A stretch of DNA of 64,000 nucleotides, taken from JABAYQ01 sp042091225. GTDB lineage: Bacteria; Bacteroidota; Bacteroidia; Flavobacteriales; UBA7312. Positions 8,474 to 17,660 of the stretch are shown here, in pieces; position 1 is the first letter of the stretch; each line of letters begins with the position of its first letter. The stretch spans positions 4,474 through 68,473 of the forward strand of contig JBELHW010000005.1 of assembly GCA_042091225.1 (NCBI GenBank). Reading direction: 5' to 3'. The translations under genes were made by a program, and so were the position numbers. The notes below the pieces were generated by a model. The model was not told where the DNA came from, ran no database searches, and saw only the letters and a list, made by a program, of their open reading frames with translations.

Positions 8474-11400
8474 ATGAAATTCATTACATCCAAATTTTTA
8501 ATTTTTATTGTGCTTTTGTCTTCATCACAATTTCTTTTTTCTCAAGACACAACATTTGTTCAGACCCTAACATTTGACTCAATAACTACAAGAACGGGGG
8601 TATGGACATTTCTTGATGATGAAACAACTTACAGGAAAATTTTGATGAACTACACCCTTAAGTGCGACCCTCAAACATCTACAGATCAGTACGACTGTGG
8701 CGAATGGGATTATAGCACCACAACTTTTTTAACCGAATATACTGGAGTTTATGATTCTATTATTAGAGAACATGCCAGATATGAATTTGGAGGTCAAGCA
8801 TTTGATACTATAGCTTATATTAACTCTCCATATTACAATTATTCCCGGTCGTTTCAATATTTCCCGAATTATAACAATACTATTTCAGAATTAGATTATA
8901 CTTTAGGCAATCAATCATCTACAAATGATAAATTATTTGGCTCTTCATCGGAGTCTGTTATTTCTCAAATTGTATGGACAGCAGAAGAATTAACAAATGC
9001 AGGATTGCAGGCCGGACAAATTGATAAATTAAGGTTTGATATATCTTCAGTAGGGAGTAATTTAAATCATTTAATTATTTCTATGAAGCATAGTGATTTG
9101 GACTCTTTAACTTCCTTTGATTCTAGCAATGGCTTTCAACAAGTATATAATTTCAACACGTCATTTAACCCGGGTGTTCAGACTTTAGATTTGTTTTCTC
9201 CATTTGATTGGGATGGGTCGTCAAATATTTTGATGGAGCTAAGCTTTTATAATGACACATTAAATCCTAATTATAACCCAGAAGATAATCTAGTATTATC
9301 ATCACAGACTAACTCTGATATGGTAGCTTTTACTAACAATAGAGATGGTTATTTGCAAATTACTAGTGGAGAGCAAATTGATGTAGCTTTAGATAATGTT
9401 GATTTTGGTAATGAAGTATCCGTATCATTTTGGGCACAGGGAAATGCAGAGGTTTTGCCTTTAAACACATACCTTTTTGAAGGTTTTGATACTGACGGTG
9501 CGAGAAGAATTAATTGTCATTTTCCATGGAGTAATAATAGAATTTATTGGGATGCAGGCTTAGGATCGGGCTCAGGAAGTAGAATAGATAAGGCTATTGT
9601 AGATGGTGAAATAACAGATGAATGGACTCATTGGGCGTTTGCAAAAAATGCTACAACTGGGGTTATGAATATTTTTAAAAATGGCCAATTATGGCATACA
9701 GGATCAGGCAAGTTTGATCCTATTTCTACCGTTTCTATTTTAAGAATTGCACAAAACTCTTTGTGGGATGGAAAGCTAGATGAGTTTAGGGTTTGGAAAA
9801 AATCTTTAGAACAAGAGAATATTGTTGCTTGGATGAATGCCCCATTAAATAATACCCATCCGTTTTACAGTGATCTCGTTTTATATTATGATTTTAACGA
9901 TGCAGGAGTTGTTTTAGATAAATCTATAAACGGATTTGATGGAGCTCCTACCAACGAAAATATGATTCAATTTCATAACTCATCCGATCAAATACACGAT
10001 GTTAATCTTTCATCTAACAGACCTGATGTGACTTTTGTTCAGGGGGAATATGTTTCAGAAACAGATTCAGTTCTAGTCATGGATTCAATTTTAGTAAATC
10101 CTATTTCATTGTCTGAGTTTAGTCTTGGTGACGGATATTTTAACATTCTTAATTTAAGTTATCATTTTCCAGTAGGTTGGTCGTATACAACAGATCCAAA
10201 TGGAAATAATATTGATAGCGTGTTTAATGATGCTCAAGCTACTATTTATAATGATACTATTCATTACTATGATGAGCCATTCGAATTGGTTAATAGATAC
10301 GAATTAGGGCGATTTATTACTCCATACGGCTTAGGTCTTGACCTAGGAGATGGTTTCCGTTGGGTTTATGATGTAACTGACTTTGCTCATTTATTAAAAG
10401 GAGATGTTAGATTAACTTCCCCAAACACTTCAGAGTTAGTTGATTTGAGTTTTGATTTTATTCATGGAACACCAGCTAGACCTGTTCACAAGGTTTCAAA
10501 TGTTTGGGATGTTAATTCTGGAGGCCCGGTTTGGACAGGATATAACTACAGAGACTTAGATGATGACCTTTATTTATTTAACACCGAAGTAAGCCTTGAA
10601 CCAGAAACAAGATTTGCAAAACTTAAAACCATTATTACTGGCCATGGCCACAATAGTACTAACGGATCGTATCCACATTGCTGTGAGTGGAAAGACAATA
10701 CACATTACCTTTATGCAAACGGTAACCAAATTGCTGATTGGCATATTTGGCAAACAACAGAATGCGCATTAAATCCTGTATTTCCTCAAGGTGGCACATG
10801 GCCTGGGGCTAGAGAAGGTTGGTGTCCTGGTGATGTAGTTAAGGGTGCTGAATTTGAATTAACACCATATATTCAGCCTGGAAATACGATCGAGCTAGAT
10901 TATGACATTACTCCAGTTCCGGCAAACAATTTAGGAATGGGTAGCGGTAGATATGACATGACAATGCATATGGTAGAATACGGCGATGCTAACTTCGAAA
11001 TAGATGCTGAAATTTATGATGTGATATCTCCAAATAATTGGGAATATGTTTCTAGAAAGAATACAATTTGTAATGGAATTCAATTTGTATTAAGAAATGG
11101 TGGAACCTCAGAACTAACTTCTGCACGCATTACTTTTCAAGTTTCTGGAGGAACTCCATTTATATATGAATGGGAAGGCAACTTAAAGTTTATGGAATCA
11201 CAAATTGTGACGGTTAATGTTGACAATGCAGAATTTTGGTTAGGAGATCAATCTAATCTCTTTACTATTACAGTTAGCGATCCTAACAATACTTTAGATG
11301 AATACGCAGGCAACAACACCTTCATCACTAAATTTGATATGCCAGATGTTTATGATAGCAAGGTTGCGCTAAGGTATCGCACAAATAATATTCCGTCTGA

Positions 11401-11923
11401 TAACTCTGTTACCGTTGTTGATTTATACGGAAACATTGTATATTCAAATAATAATTTGGCGCCTAACACATTGTATTATGACACTTTAGACGTTACTAAC
11501 GGATGTTATTCTTTAAAAGTTTTAGACACAGGAAATGACGGCTTTTCCTATTGGGCCTATCCTGATCAAGGAAGCGGCTTTTTTCAAGTTAGACCATTAT
11601 CAGGACCATTGACTAGCTTTGAGCCTGAGTTTGGTAGAGAAATTAACTATTCGTTTGTAATAGGAGGATTTACAAACGTAATTGAGAACAAAAGTTTAGA
11701 GCTATTGGTGTTTCCAAACCCAACTTCAAACTTCATAAATTTGGAAAGTAATCTTTTAATTGAAGAGTATAAATTAATTGATATTTCTGGAAGAGTTCTT
11801 CAATCGGAAAAACTAAATGATTACAACACTATTTTAGATGTTTCTAGTTATAGTGATGGAATTTATTTTATTGATTTAAAAAGTAAAGACCAGAGAATTC
11901 GAAAGAAAATTGTAAAACAATAA
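8474..11923 (+). CDS. Secreted PNGase F-like glycoamidase with LamG-like insertion and T9SS sorting domain
   Basis: Product of 1149 aa with signal peptide ending LFSQ. N-terminal and C-terminal jelly-roll halves resemble peptide-N-glycosidase F. They include CDPQTSTDQYDCGEWDY near residue 64 (containing the EWD-type segment around the catalytic Asp of PNGase F), ITPYGLGLDLGDGFRWVYDV, and GHGHNSTNG...HCCEW, ADWHIWQTTECALNP and QGGTWPGAREGWCPGD in the second half. Between them, about residues 295-470, lies a concanavalin/LamG-like domain (VSFWAQGNAE, TEWTHWAF-like and LDEFRVWKKSL strands). A type A T9SS domain ends the protein (VFPNPTSNF, DISGRVLQSE, YSDGIYFIDL). PNGase F cleaves the Asn-GlcNAc bond of N-glycoproteins, so this may free glycans from eukaryotic, for example algal, glycoproteins. 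An intrinsic terminator follows. Confidence 0.82.
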   Translation: MKFITSKFLIFIVLLSSSQFLFSQDTTFVQTLTFDSITTRTGVWTFLDDETTYRKILMNYTLKCDPQTSTDQYDCGEWDYSTTTFLTEYTGVYDSIIREHARYEFGGQAFDTIAYINSPYYNYSRSFQYFPNYNNTISELDYTLGNQSSTNDKLFGSSSESVISQIVWTAEELTNAGLQAGQIDKLRFDISSVGSNLNHLIISMKHSDLDSLTSFDSSNGFQQVYNFNTSFNPGVQTLDLFSPFDWDGSSNILMELSFYNDTLNPNYNPEDNLVLSSQTNSDMVAFTNNRDGYLQITSGEQIDVALDNVDFGNEVSVSFWAQGNAEVLPLNTYLFEGFDTDGARRINCHFPWSNNRIYWDAGLGSGSGSRIDKAIVDGEITDEWTHWAFAKNATTGVMNIFKNGQLWHTGSGKFDPISTVSILRIAQNSLWDGKLDEFRVWKKSLEQENIVAWMNAPLNNTHPFYSDLVLYYDFNDAGVVLDKSINGFDGAPTNENMIQFHNSSDQIHDVNLSSNRPDVTFVQGEYVSETDSVLVMDSILVNPISLSEFSLGDGYFNILNLSYHFPVGWSYTTDPNGNNIDSVFNDAQATIYNDTIHYYDEPFELVNRYELGRFITPYGLGLDLGDGFRWVYDVTDFAHLLKGDVRLTSPNTSELVDLSFDFIHGTPARPVHKVSNVWDVNSGGPVWTGYNYRDLDDDLYLFNTEVSLEPETRFAKLKTIITGHGHNSTNGSYPHCCEWKDNTHYLYANGNQIADWHIWQTTECALNPVFPQGGTWPGAREGWCPGDVVKGAEFELTPYIQPGNTIELDYDITPVPANNLGMGSGRYDMTMHMVEYGDANFEIDAEIYDVISPNNWEYVSRKNTICNGIQFVLRNGGTSELTSARITFQVSGGTPFIYEWEGNLKFMESQIVTVNVDNAEFWLGDQSNLFTITVSDPNNTLDEYAGNNTFITKFDMPDVYDSKVALRYRTNNIPSDNSVTVVDLYGNIVYSNNNLAPNTLYYDTLDVTNGCYSLKVLDTGNDGFSYWAYPDQGSGFFQVRPLSGPLTSFEPEFGREINYSFVIGGFTNVIENKSLELLVFPNPTSNFINLESNLLIEEYKLIDISGRVLQSEKLNDYNTILDVSSYSDGIYFIDLKSKDQRIRKKIVKQ

Positions 11924-11929
11924 TTTACT

Positions 11930-11958
11930 AAAAGGTCAACTATTGAGTTGACCTTTTT
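11930..11958 (+). terminator. Intrinsic terminator after the PNGase F-like gene
   Basis: Perfect 11-bp stem, AAAAGGTCAAC (11930-11940) with GTTGACCTTTT (11947-11957), a 6-nt loop and a T-run ending at 11958. An in-frame TTG at 11948 sits inside this hairpin, which argues against using it as the start of the downstream glycosyltransferase. Confidence 0.9.
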
Positions 11959-11980
11959 GGTAAATAGACTTTGGAACAAA

Positions 11981-13048
11981 ATGAAAAGTAAAATAAGAGT
12001 GTTTTTAGGTGCGTTTGTTAATGTTCCTAACGCTCAAAATTTAAATTGTAAATCTATAGCTGAACATTTAGACAAGTCTAGATTTAATGTACATACGCTT
12101 AGCACTTATTCTTTTCCAAAGATACATATAGACAAGGTTACAATTCATAACTGTTTTTGGCCTCATCGACTCTCTGTTTATTGGGTTTTTTTTGTGCAAA
12201 TTATTATGGCAGAGGTAGTTTATTTACCTAAAGGAAATCATTTAAATTTCACTTCTTTTTTATGTAAACTTTTTAATAAAAAAAGCATGACAACTATAGA
12301 AGGCATTTTTGATGACCAAGCAACTAAAAATGCGCAAAGAATTAGTGGTAAAAACTTCGTTAAATATTACCATAGATTTAGCAAAAGATTTTCTATTACT
12401 AAATTCATGAAAGGATATAATTTTGAAAATCATGGCTTAGAAACTGCTCCTGAAATTTTATATTTAGGCGTAGAGTCCAAGTTGTTTGAAAGTATAAAGT
12501 CACGTCGATCTGAGCTTAAACAAATTATAATGGTAGGAAACGATTTATTAAGAAAAGGAGTTTTCGATTATATTGAGCTTTCGCACCAGTTTCCAGACCT
12601 ACAATTTCATTTAGTCGGATCTGGTAATGGAAAAATAGATATTGAAAATGAATTAAAAAAAAGAAAGTTAAACAACTTTATTTTTCATGGATTTATTAAC
12701 CAGGATGAAATAGTGAAATTATTAGCAAAAGTGCAGTTGCATATATTGCCATCAAAATCTGAAGGTTTTCCTAAAGTAATTTTAGAAAATGCTTGTGCGG
12801 GGATTCCTTCGATTGTCTATAATGACTATGGGGCTCAAGAGTGGATAACCAATAGAGCGAATGGTTTTGTTGTTTCCGATTTAAACGAGATAGTTGAAAC
12901 AATTCATTTACTTAAAAATAATCCTGATTTATTGACAAAAGTATCCATTGATTCTATAGAGTTAGGGCGCTCGTTCGATTGGTCTGTTAAAATTAAATTT
13001 TGGGAGAAACAATTTAGTAAATTATATTCTTTCAGATTGGATAAGTAA
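11981..13048 (+). CDS. GT4-type glycosyltransferase
   Basis: Product of 355 aa from the ATG at 11981; a TTG 11 codons upstream lies in the terminator and was rejected. It has the two-Rossmann GT-B layout. The C-terminal half shows the nucleotide-sugar binding pattern of glycosyltransferase group 1: IIMVGNDLLRKGVFDYIEL, LHLVGSG-like FHLVGSGNGK, FHGFINQDEIVKLLAKVQLHILPSKSEGFPKVILENACAGIPSIV with the E-x7-E motif, then NGFVV. It is soluble or peripheral in the cytoplasm, transferring a sugar from an NDP donor to a growing surface glycan. Neighbouring gmd and the WecA-like transferase make a surface polysaccharide the likely acceptor, but the terminator in front separates it from that operon. Donor and linkage are unknown. 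Confidence 0.85.
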   Translation: MKSKIRVFLGAFVNVPNAQNLNCKSIAEHLDKSRFNVHTLSTYSFPKIHIDKVTIHNCFWPHRLSVYWVFFVQIIMAEVVYLPKGNHLNFTSFLCKLFNKKSMTTIEGIFDDQATKNAQRISGKNFVKYYHRFSKRFSITKFMKGYNFENHGLETAPEILYLGVESKLFESIKSRRSELKQIIMVGNDLLRKGVFDYIELSHQFPDLQFHLVGSGNGKIDIENELKKRKLNNFIFHGFINQDEIVKLLAKVQLHILPSKSEGFPKVILENACAGIPSIVYNDYGAQEWITNRANGFVVSDLNEIVETIHLLKNNPDLLTKVSIDSIELGRSFDWSVKIKFWEKQFSKLYSFRLDK

Positions 13049-13116
13049 GAATTCTAGAAGCTATGTTTCATCAAACAAATATAAATCTTAAATTTGAAGC
13101 TCTAAATCTCAAGTGT

Positions 13117-14187
13117 ATGTTAAAAAAAGTTTATTTTTTTTATATTTTTTTATTAAGTATTTGTCCACTTTTTGTTTTTGCTCAAATTCCGCTTAGTATT
13201 TCCGATTTAGATTTTTCGTCCGATGATAGTTTTGATAATTGGACTCATAATGGAGAGAGTTTTTTTGTTGTGCCAGTTCAATTAAATGAATACGTAGCGT
13301 TAGAAAAAATTGAATTTAATATTAACTATAATCCCAATATAATTTCACCAGTTTCTAATGCTATTTTAGTTCAAATAAACCAGCAAGAATTTTTAAACAA
13401 TCAGAATGTTGCTAGCCATAGTTTATTAAATAATGGCACTTTAGGTTTAGAAACTTTTAATGGCGGCTCTCAGCTTGAAATGTTAACCTTTTCATATTTG
13501 TCTAACTCGAGTTTTTCTGAAAACGAATATCAAGATCAAAATGGGACTCTTGTTTACCTTGCTTTTACTAAGCAAGACCCTTGCTATGAAGGGCCTATTC
13601 TTTTTCAGTTTACAAACGGAGAGAGTGAAGGAGTTTTTTTAAACCCAAATCAAACTTCAGCAGTATCTATTAACGATAGTTTTACTACAGAGAATAATTT
13701 AATTTTTTCTATCGACGGTTCTGTTTTATTCAACATTTTAACCATAGATTTAGTCGATCAAGAGTCTTTTTTTAGTGTAAATATTACAGATGGGCTATCT
13801 CCTTACTCGTATAATTGGACTAATAAATTAGGAGAAACTTTGTCTTCAGACTCTCTTTTTTACCCTAACGAATCAGGAGATTACTTAGTTTATGTAAGCG
13901 ATTCTAGTCAATGTGTTTCTTCTCTTTATTTTAGTTTTGAGCAGCCTTCTACAGTTGAAGAATTTTTTAATTTAAACATATGGCCAAATCCGTTTACTAA
14001 TCACATTAACATTAACTCTAATTTAAGCGTTGATTATAGCCTATTTGATACAAACGGAAGAATAGTTTCTCAATCAAACAACATAGAGAGCATAAAAATT
14101 TCTACACAGACTTTAAAAGCTGGAGTTTATTTTTTGAAAATTAGTAATTCGACTAAAACTAGAGTTTTTAAATTAATATCTAATTAA
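13117..14187 (+). CDS. Secreted cohesin-like protein with T9SS sorting domain
   Basis: From the ATG at 13117 it is 356 aa with a strong signal peptide (MLKKVYFFYIFLLSICPLFVFA, cut before QIP). The in-frame ATG at 13063 adds 18 polar residues ahead of the signal and is less likely. The first half (roughly residues 30-210: VPVQLNEYVALEKIEFNINY, LTFSYLSNS, LVYLAFTKQDPCYEGP) looks like a cohesin or cohesin-like beta-sandwich. Next comes a SprB-repeat-like stretch (LSPYSYNWTNKLGE) and a type A T9SS domain (IWPNPFTNHI, DTNGRIVSQS, LKAGVYFLKI). Its stop overlaps the next ATG by one base (TAATGA), so it is likely translated together with the CotH-like gene. A surface scaffold or partner-binding role is inference. 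Confidence 0.75.
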   Translation: MLKKVYFFYIFLLSICPLFVFAQIPLSISDLDFSSDDSFDNWTHNGESFFVVPVQLNEYVALEKIEFNINYNPNIISPVSNAILVQINQQEFLNNQNVASHSLLNNGTLGLETFNGGSQLEMLTFSYLSNSSFSENEYQDQNGTLVYLAFTKQDPCYEGPILFQFTNGESEGVFLNPNQTSAVSINDSFTTENNLIFSIDGSVLFNILTIDLVDQESFFSVNITDGLSPYSYNWTNKLGETLSSDSLFYPNESGDYLVYVSDSSQCVSSLYFSFEQPSTVEEFFNLNIWPNPFTNHININSNLSVDYSLFDTNGRIVSQSNNIESIKISTQTLKAGVYFLKISNSTKTRVFKLISN

Positions 14188-16430
14188 TGAAGCTATATTT
14201 TACATTAATATTGTTATCAGTTTTTTCTTTTTTTGGAAAATCACAAAACCTTTATAATTCCAACTCTACAACCCTTATTGAAATCTATTTTTCTCAACAG
14301 GATTGGAACGAGCAATTAATTGATTTTTATTTAGCAGATTTAGACCAAAGACTTTTAGCAGATTCTGTTGTGATAAATGGTTCTGTAAAAGATAGTGTAG
14401 GTATAAAGTATAAAGGAAATAGTACTTTTAGCGAAAGCAATGCAAAAAATCCAATAAACATTTCTTTGGATTATATTCAAGACAATCAAGACTATCAAGG
14501 TTTTAGAACATTGAAGCTTTCCAATGGTAAAAATGATCCATCATTTTTAAGAGAGGTTTTGTCTTATGAAATTGCAAGAAAATATATGACTGCTCCAGAG
14601 TCGAATCATGCAAAAGTTTATATTAATGACGTTTTTCATGGAATGTATGTAAGCTCAGAGGCGATTAATAGAGATTTTCAAAATGATCATCTTTATTCAG
14701 ATAAAGAAAACTCAAGGTTTAAATGTAATCCAGTTTCTGTTTTTGATGGAAACGGTTCTTCCTTAGAATTTCTAGGAAACGACTCTTCTTCTTATTATGA
14801 TTTTTACGAATTAAAAACAGACTACAGTTGGCAAGATATTATAGACTTGACTTTTTATATCGAAAATAATGCTTCAAATATAGAGTCCATTTTAAATATT
14901 GATAGAGTTATTTGGATGTTGGCTTTTAATAATGTTTTAGTAAATCTAGATAGTTATACTGGTCCGTTTCGACAGAATTATTATTTGATTAAGGATAACT
15001 TTAATGTAATAAATCCAATTGTTTGGGATTTAAACGAATCTTTGGGAGGATTTTCTATGGTAGAAGTCGGAGGTGGAGGACCACCACAACAAACTAACCT
15101 AGCTCAATTAGATTTATTCCTAAGAGAAAATGATAGTCAGTGGCCATTAATAAATTTAGTTTTTGACAATCCTACCTACCGTAGAATGTATCTCGCTCAT
15201 GTAAAAACTATTTTAAATGAAAATTTCACAAACGATTGGTACTCAAATCGTGGATTGGAACTTCAGAATATCATTTCACAAGATGTACAATCTGATCCAA
15301 ATTCATTTTATTCTCATGCTGATTTTATTTCTAACCTAAACAATAGCGTTCAATCTGGAGGGGGTCCGGGCGGTTTAGACATTGGAATAATCGAGTTAAT
15401 GGATGAAAGGGCCGATTATCTTTCTCAGCAAAATGAATTAAATACTAATGCTCCAGTTATAGGAACAATTGCAAGTCAACCAGCAACAATCAGTACTTAT
15501 TCTAATCCTACCATAAATGTAAATGTTACAAATGCTGACAATGTTATTTTTGGCTATAGATTCCGACCAAATGAACACTTTACTAAGTTAGAAATGTTAG
15601 ATGACGGAATGAGTAATGATGGAGCAGCAGGTGATGGCACATACGGTGTAAGCTTAAGCGTGGAAGCTCTAGATATTCAATATTACATATATGCTGAAAA
15701 TCAAGATGCTGGCATTTTTTCACCTCAAAGAGCAGAACACGAATATCATTCGCTATCAGTTGTGGGAAGTTTGGTAATTAATGAACTTATGGCCTCAAAT
15801 ACCAATGCAGTTGCCGATCTATCTTCAGGAATTGAAGAGTATGATGATTGGGTTGAACTTTATAATGGAGGAACTCAGACCATTAATTTAGAAGGTTATT
15901 ATTTGTCCGATAGAGAGGATGCTTTAGACAAATGGCAGTTTCCAGCCGTTTCTATTGATCCTGATGACTATTTAATAGTTTGGTTAGATGGTGACCAAAC
16001 GCAAGAAGGGCTTCATACAAGCTTTAAGTTGTCTTCTGACGAAGAAGCCTTATTTCTTTCAACATCTAATTTATTTATTGTAGATGCAATTTATTATCAA
16101 GACCTTCCTTCCGATATGGGTTATGCTAGATTTGATAACGGTACTGGACCATTTCAAATTCAAAATCATACCTTTGATGCTAACAATGGATTTCATACGA
16201 CAGAAATAAATGAATGGAATAAACCGTTCAAAATTTTTCCAAATCCAGCAAAAGACTTTTTTACAATAGAAGCAAATGCTAAACAAATAGCTATTAATGA
16301 CCTTTTAGGTAAAAATTATTTAAATATTTCAAACGTTAGTTCGAGTGTACGTATAAATACATCTTCATGGCCTAAAGGCTTGTATTTAATAAATATAGAT
16401 GGAAATACTCAAAAAATAATTATCCAATAG
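14187..16430 (+). CDS. CotH-family secreted protein with lamin-tail and T9SS sorting domains
   Basis: Product of 747 aa with signal peptide ending GKSQ. Residues about 35-390 match the CotH fold, an atypical protein-kinase-like family (YKGNSTFSES, SFLREVLSYEIARKYMTAP, INDVFHGMYVSSEAI, NPIVWDLNESLGGF with the DLN metal/phosphate segment, and a following Gly-rich loop). In spores CotH phosphorylates coat proteins; the bacterial surface relatives are little studied. A short FN3-like part follows, then a lamin-tail domain (about 530-640: INELMASNTNA, DDWVELYNGG, LEGYYLSDRED, FKLSSDEEAL), then a T9SS domain (FPNPAKDFFTIE, KGLYLINIDG). It starts one base inside the previous gene and abuts the lipoprotein gene. 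Linkage with the VTC and DUF4956 genes downstream recurs in many bacteria, to my recollection. Confidence 0.87.
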   Translation: MKLYFTLILLSVFSFFGKSQNLYNSNSTTLIEIYFSQQDWNEQLIDFYLADLDQRLLADSVVINGSVKDSVGIKYKGNSTFSESNAKNPINISLDYIQDNQDYQGFRTLKLSNGKNDPSFLREVLSYEIARKYMTAPESNHAKVYINDVFHGMYVSSEAINRDFQNDHLYSDKENSRFKCNPVSVFDGNGSSLEFLGNDSSSYYDFYELKTDYSWQDIIDLTFYIENNASNIESILNIDRVIWMLAFNNVLVNLDSYTGPFRQNYYLIKDNFNVINPIVWDLNESLGGFSMVEVGGGGPPQQTNLAQLDLFLRENDSQWPLINLVFDNPTYRRMYLAHVKTILNENFTNDWYSNRGLELQNIISQDVQSDPNSFYSHADFISNLNNSVQSGGGPGGLDIGIIELMDERADYLSQQNELNTNAPVIGTIASQPATISTYSNPTINVNVTNADNVIFGYRFRPNEHFTKLEMLDDGMSNDGAAGDGTYGVSLSVEALDIQYYIYAENQDAGIFSPQRAEHEYHSLSVVGSLVINELMASNTNAVADLSSGIEEYDDWVELYNGGTQTINLEGYYLSDREDALDKWQFPAVSIDPDDYLIVWLDGDQTQEGLHTSFKLSSDEEALFLSTSNLFIVDAIYYQDLPSDMGYARFDNGTGPFQIQNHTFDANNGFHTTEINEWNKPFKIFPNPAKDFFTIEANAKQIAINDLLGKNYLNISNVSSSVRINTSSWPKGLYLINIDGNTQKIIIQ

Positions 16431-16931
16431 ATGAAAAATACCATATATGTATTCGCTTTAATAATTTTTATTTCTTGCCAAAAGCAAGAAGGTGAAGGAG
16501 GAACTTCAGCTATTTACGGCAACTTAGTTACCGTTGAGGTGCAGCATTTTGATATCCCAGGAAATGAAAGAATAGACACGATAACAGCTCCTTATTTTCA
16601 TGCAGATCAGGATGTATTTATTATTTATGGAGATAACGACAACCTTTATGATGATAATTATAAAACCTCATACGATGGTTCTTTCGGATTTGAATCATTA
16701 AGAAAAGGTACTTATACTATTTTTGTTTACTCCGATTGTGAGTCGGACACAAATGGGCTAGCATCTATATATCAATCCGATCCAGAATATGCTAATCAAT
16801 TGTCTTCTACAATATGGCATCCCGATTGCGTTTCTGGTAATTATGCTAAAAAAGTAGAAGTTGAGATTACTGAAAACAATCAGCTTATTAATATTGACGA
16901 CATTATAAGATTTGATATTGAAAATAACTAA
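16431..16931 (+). CDS. Lipoprotein of unknown function in the CotH-VTC cluster
   Basis: Product of 166 aa with an N-terminal signal and lipobox (FISC, acylated Cys 16). I do not recognise the rest by name. It has a beta-rich, acidic body with YGNLVTVEV, then TSYDGSFGFESLRKGTYTIFVYSDC, a pattern like a carboxypeptidase-regulatory/transthyretin-type beta-sandwich, and four Cys that could pair. It starts immediately after the CotH-like stop and overlaps the VTC gene by 20 bases, so it is embedded in the operon. A periplasmic or outer-membrane-anchored accessory protein is the reasonable guess. Confidence 0.75.
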   Translation: MKNTIYVFALIIFISCQKQEGEGGTSAIYGNLVTVEVQHFDIPGNERIDTITAPYFHADQDVFIIYGDNDNLYDDNYKTSYDGSFGFESLRKGTYTIFVYSDCESDTNGLASIYQSDPEYANQLSSTIWHPDCVSGNYAKKVEVEITENNQLINIDDIIRFDIENN

Positions 16932-17658
16932 AGAAATATTATCTCAATTTACTCCAATTTCTTTAAATGAAATGGATAACGTTAGCTTACTAAGTAGGGT
17001 AGACACAAAGTTTATATTTGATTATGATACTTTTTTGAGCATACTTCCAGACTTGATTAAATATTACTTTGTATTGGATGTAAATGATATAAGAGTTAGT
17101 GCTTATCAATCTTTATATTTTGACACAGACGACTTCAAATTTTATTATGACCACCATAATGGTAAAAAAAATAGAAAAAAAGTAAGGTTTAGAGAATACA
17201 TTGATTCTGGTTTATGTTTTTTAGAGATAAAACAGAAAAATAATAAAGGAGTTACAGTCAAGTCTAGAATTAAGGTTGACAATATTGTTGACGTTTTAAA
17301 CGGAGAAAATTTAAAATTTGTTAAAGATACTATTGATTTAGATTACGAATTATTAGCCAAACATTGGAATTCGTACAATAGAATTACTTTTGTAAATAAG
17401 CATATTAAGGAAAGATTAACAATCGATACTAACTTTTCTTTTAAAGGAAATGATACAAAAGGAGAAATAGATAATATGATTATTGCTGAAGTAAAGCAAG
17501 AAAAAGTAAATTATTCTTCTGTTTTTATGAGAAAAATAAAGGAAAAAGGAATCCGTCCATTTCGTATTTCTAAATATTGTTTGGCAATGGCAAGTTTATA
17601 TCCTGAGCTAAAACAAAATAATTTTAAACCAAAATTTTTAAAGATTAACCAACTATAA
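16912..17658 (+). CDS. VTC-domain polyphosphate polymerase-like protein
   Basis: Product of 248 aa from a TTG at 16912 (another TTG is at 16918). The first ATG, 20 codons later, would delete the conserved N-terminal FTPISLNEMDNVSLLSRVDTKF, so a non-ATG start inside the lipoprotein gene is preferred. VTC tunnel-fold motifs are present: RVDTKF with the basic Lys, YFDTDDFKFYYDHHNGKKNRKKVRFREY, FLEIKQKNNKG, KSRIKV and the late acidic/basic AEVKQEK, corresponding to the metal-binding Glu of yeast Vtc4. The family makes polyphosphate from ATP. No membrane segment is seen here; the next gene supplies one, and the two are probably a complex. Whether the substrate is ATP or a protein-linked phosphate is not known. 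Confidence 0.87.
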   Translation: MILKITKEILSQFTPISLNEMDNVSLLSRVDTKFIFDYDTFLSILPDLIKYYFVLDVNDIRVSAYQSLYFDTDDFKFYYDHHNGKKNRKKVRFREYIDSGLCFLEIKQKNNKGVTVKSRIKVDNIVDVLNGENLKFVKDTIDLDYELLAKHWNSYNRITFVNKHIKERLTIDTNFSFKGNDTKGEIDNMIIAEVKQEKVNYSSVFMRKIKEKGIRPFRISKYCLAMASLYPELKQNNFKPKFLKINQL

Positions 17659-17660
17659 TT

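Noticed and set aside
11948..11980. TTG start for the glycosyltransferase
   Set aside because: It lies within the right arm of a perfect intrinsic terminator; the ATG at 11981 gives a normal N-terminus.
13063..13116. Upstream ATG for the cohesin-like protein
   Set aside because: It adds 18 mostly polar residues before a well-formed signal peptide that starts at 13117.
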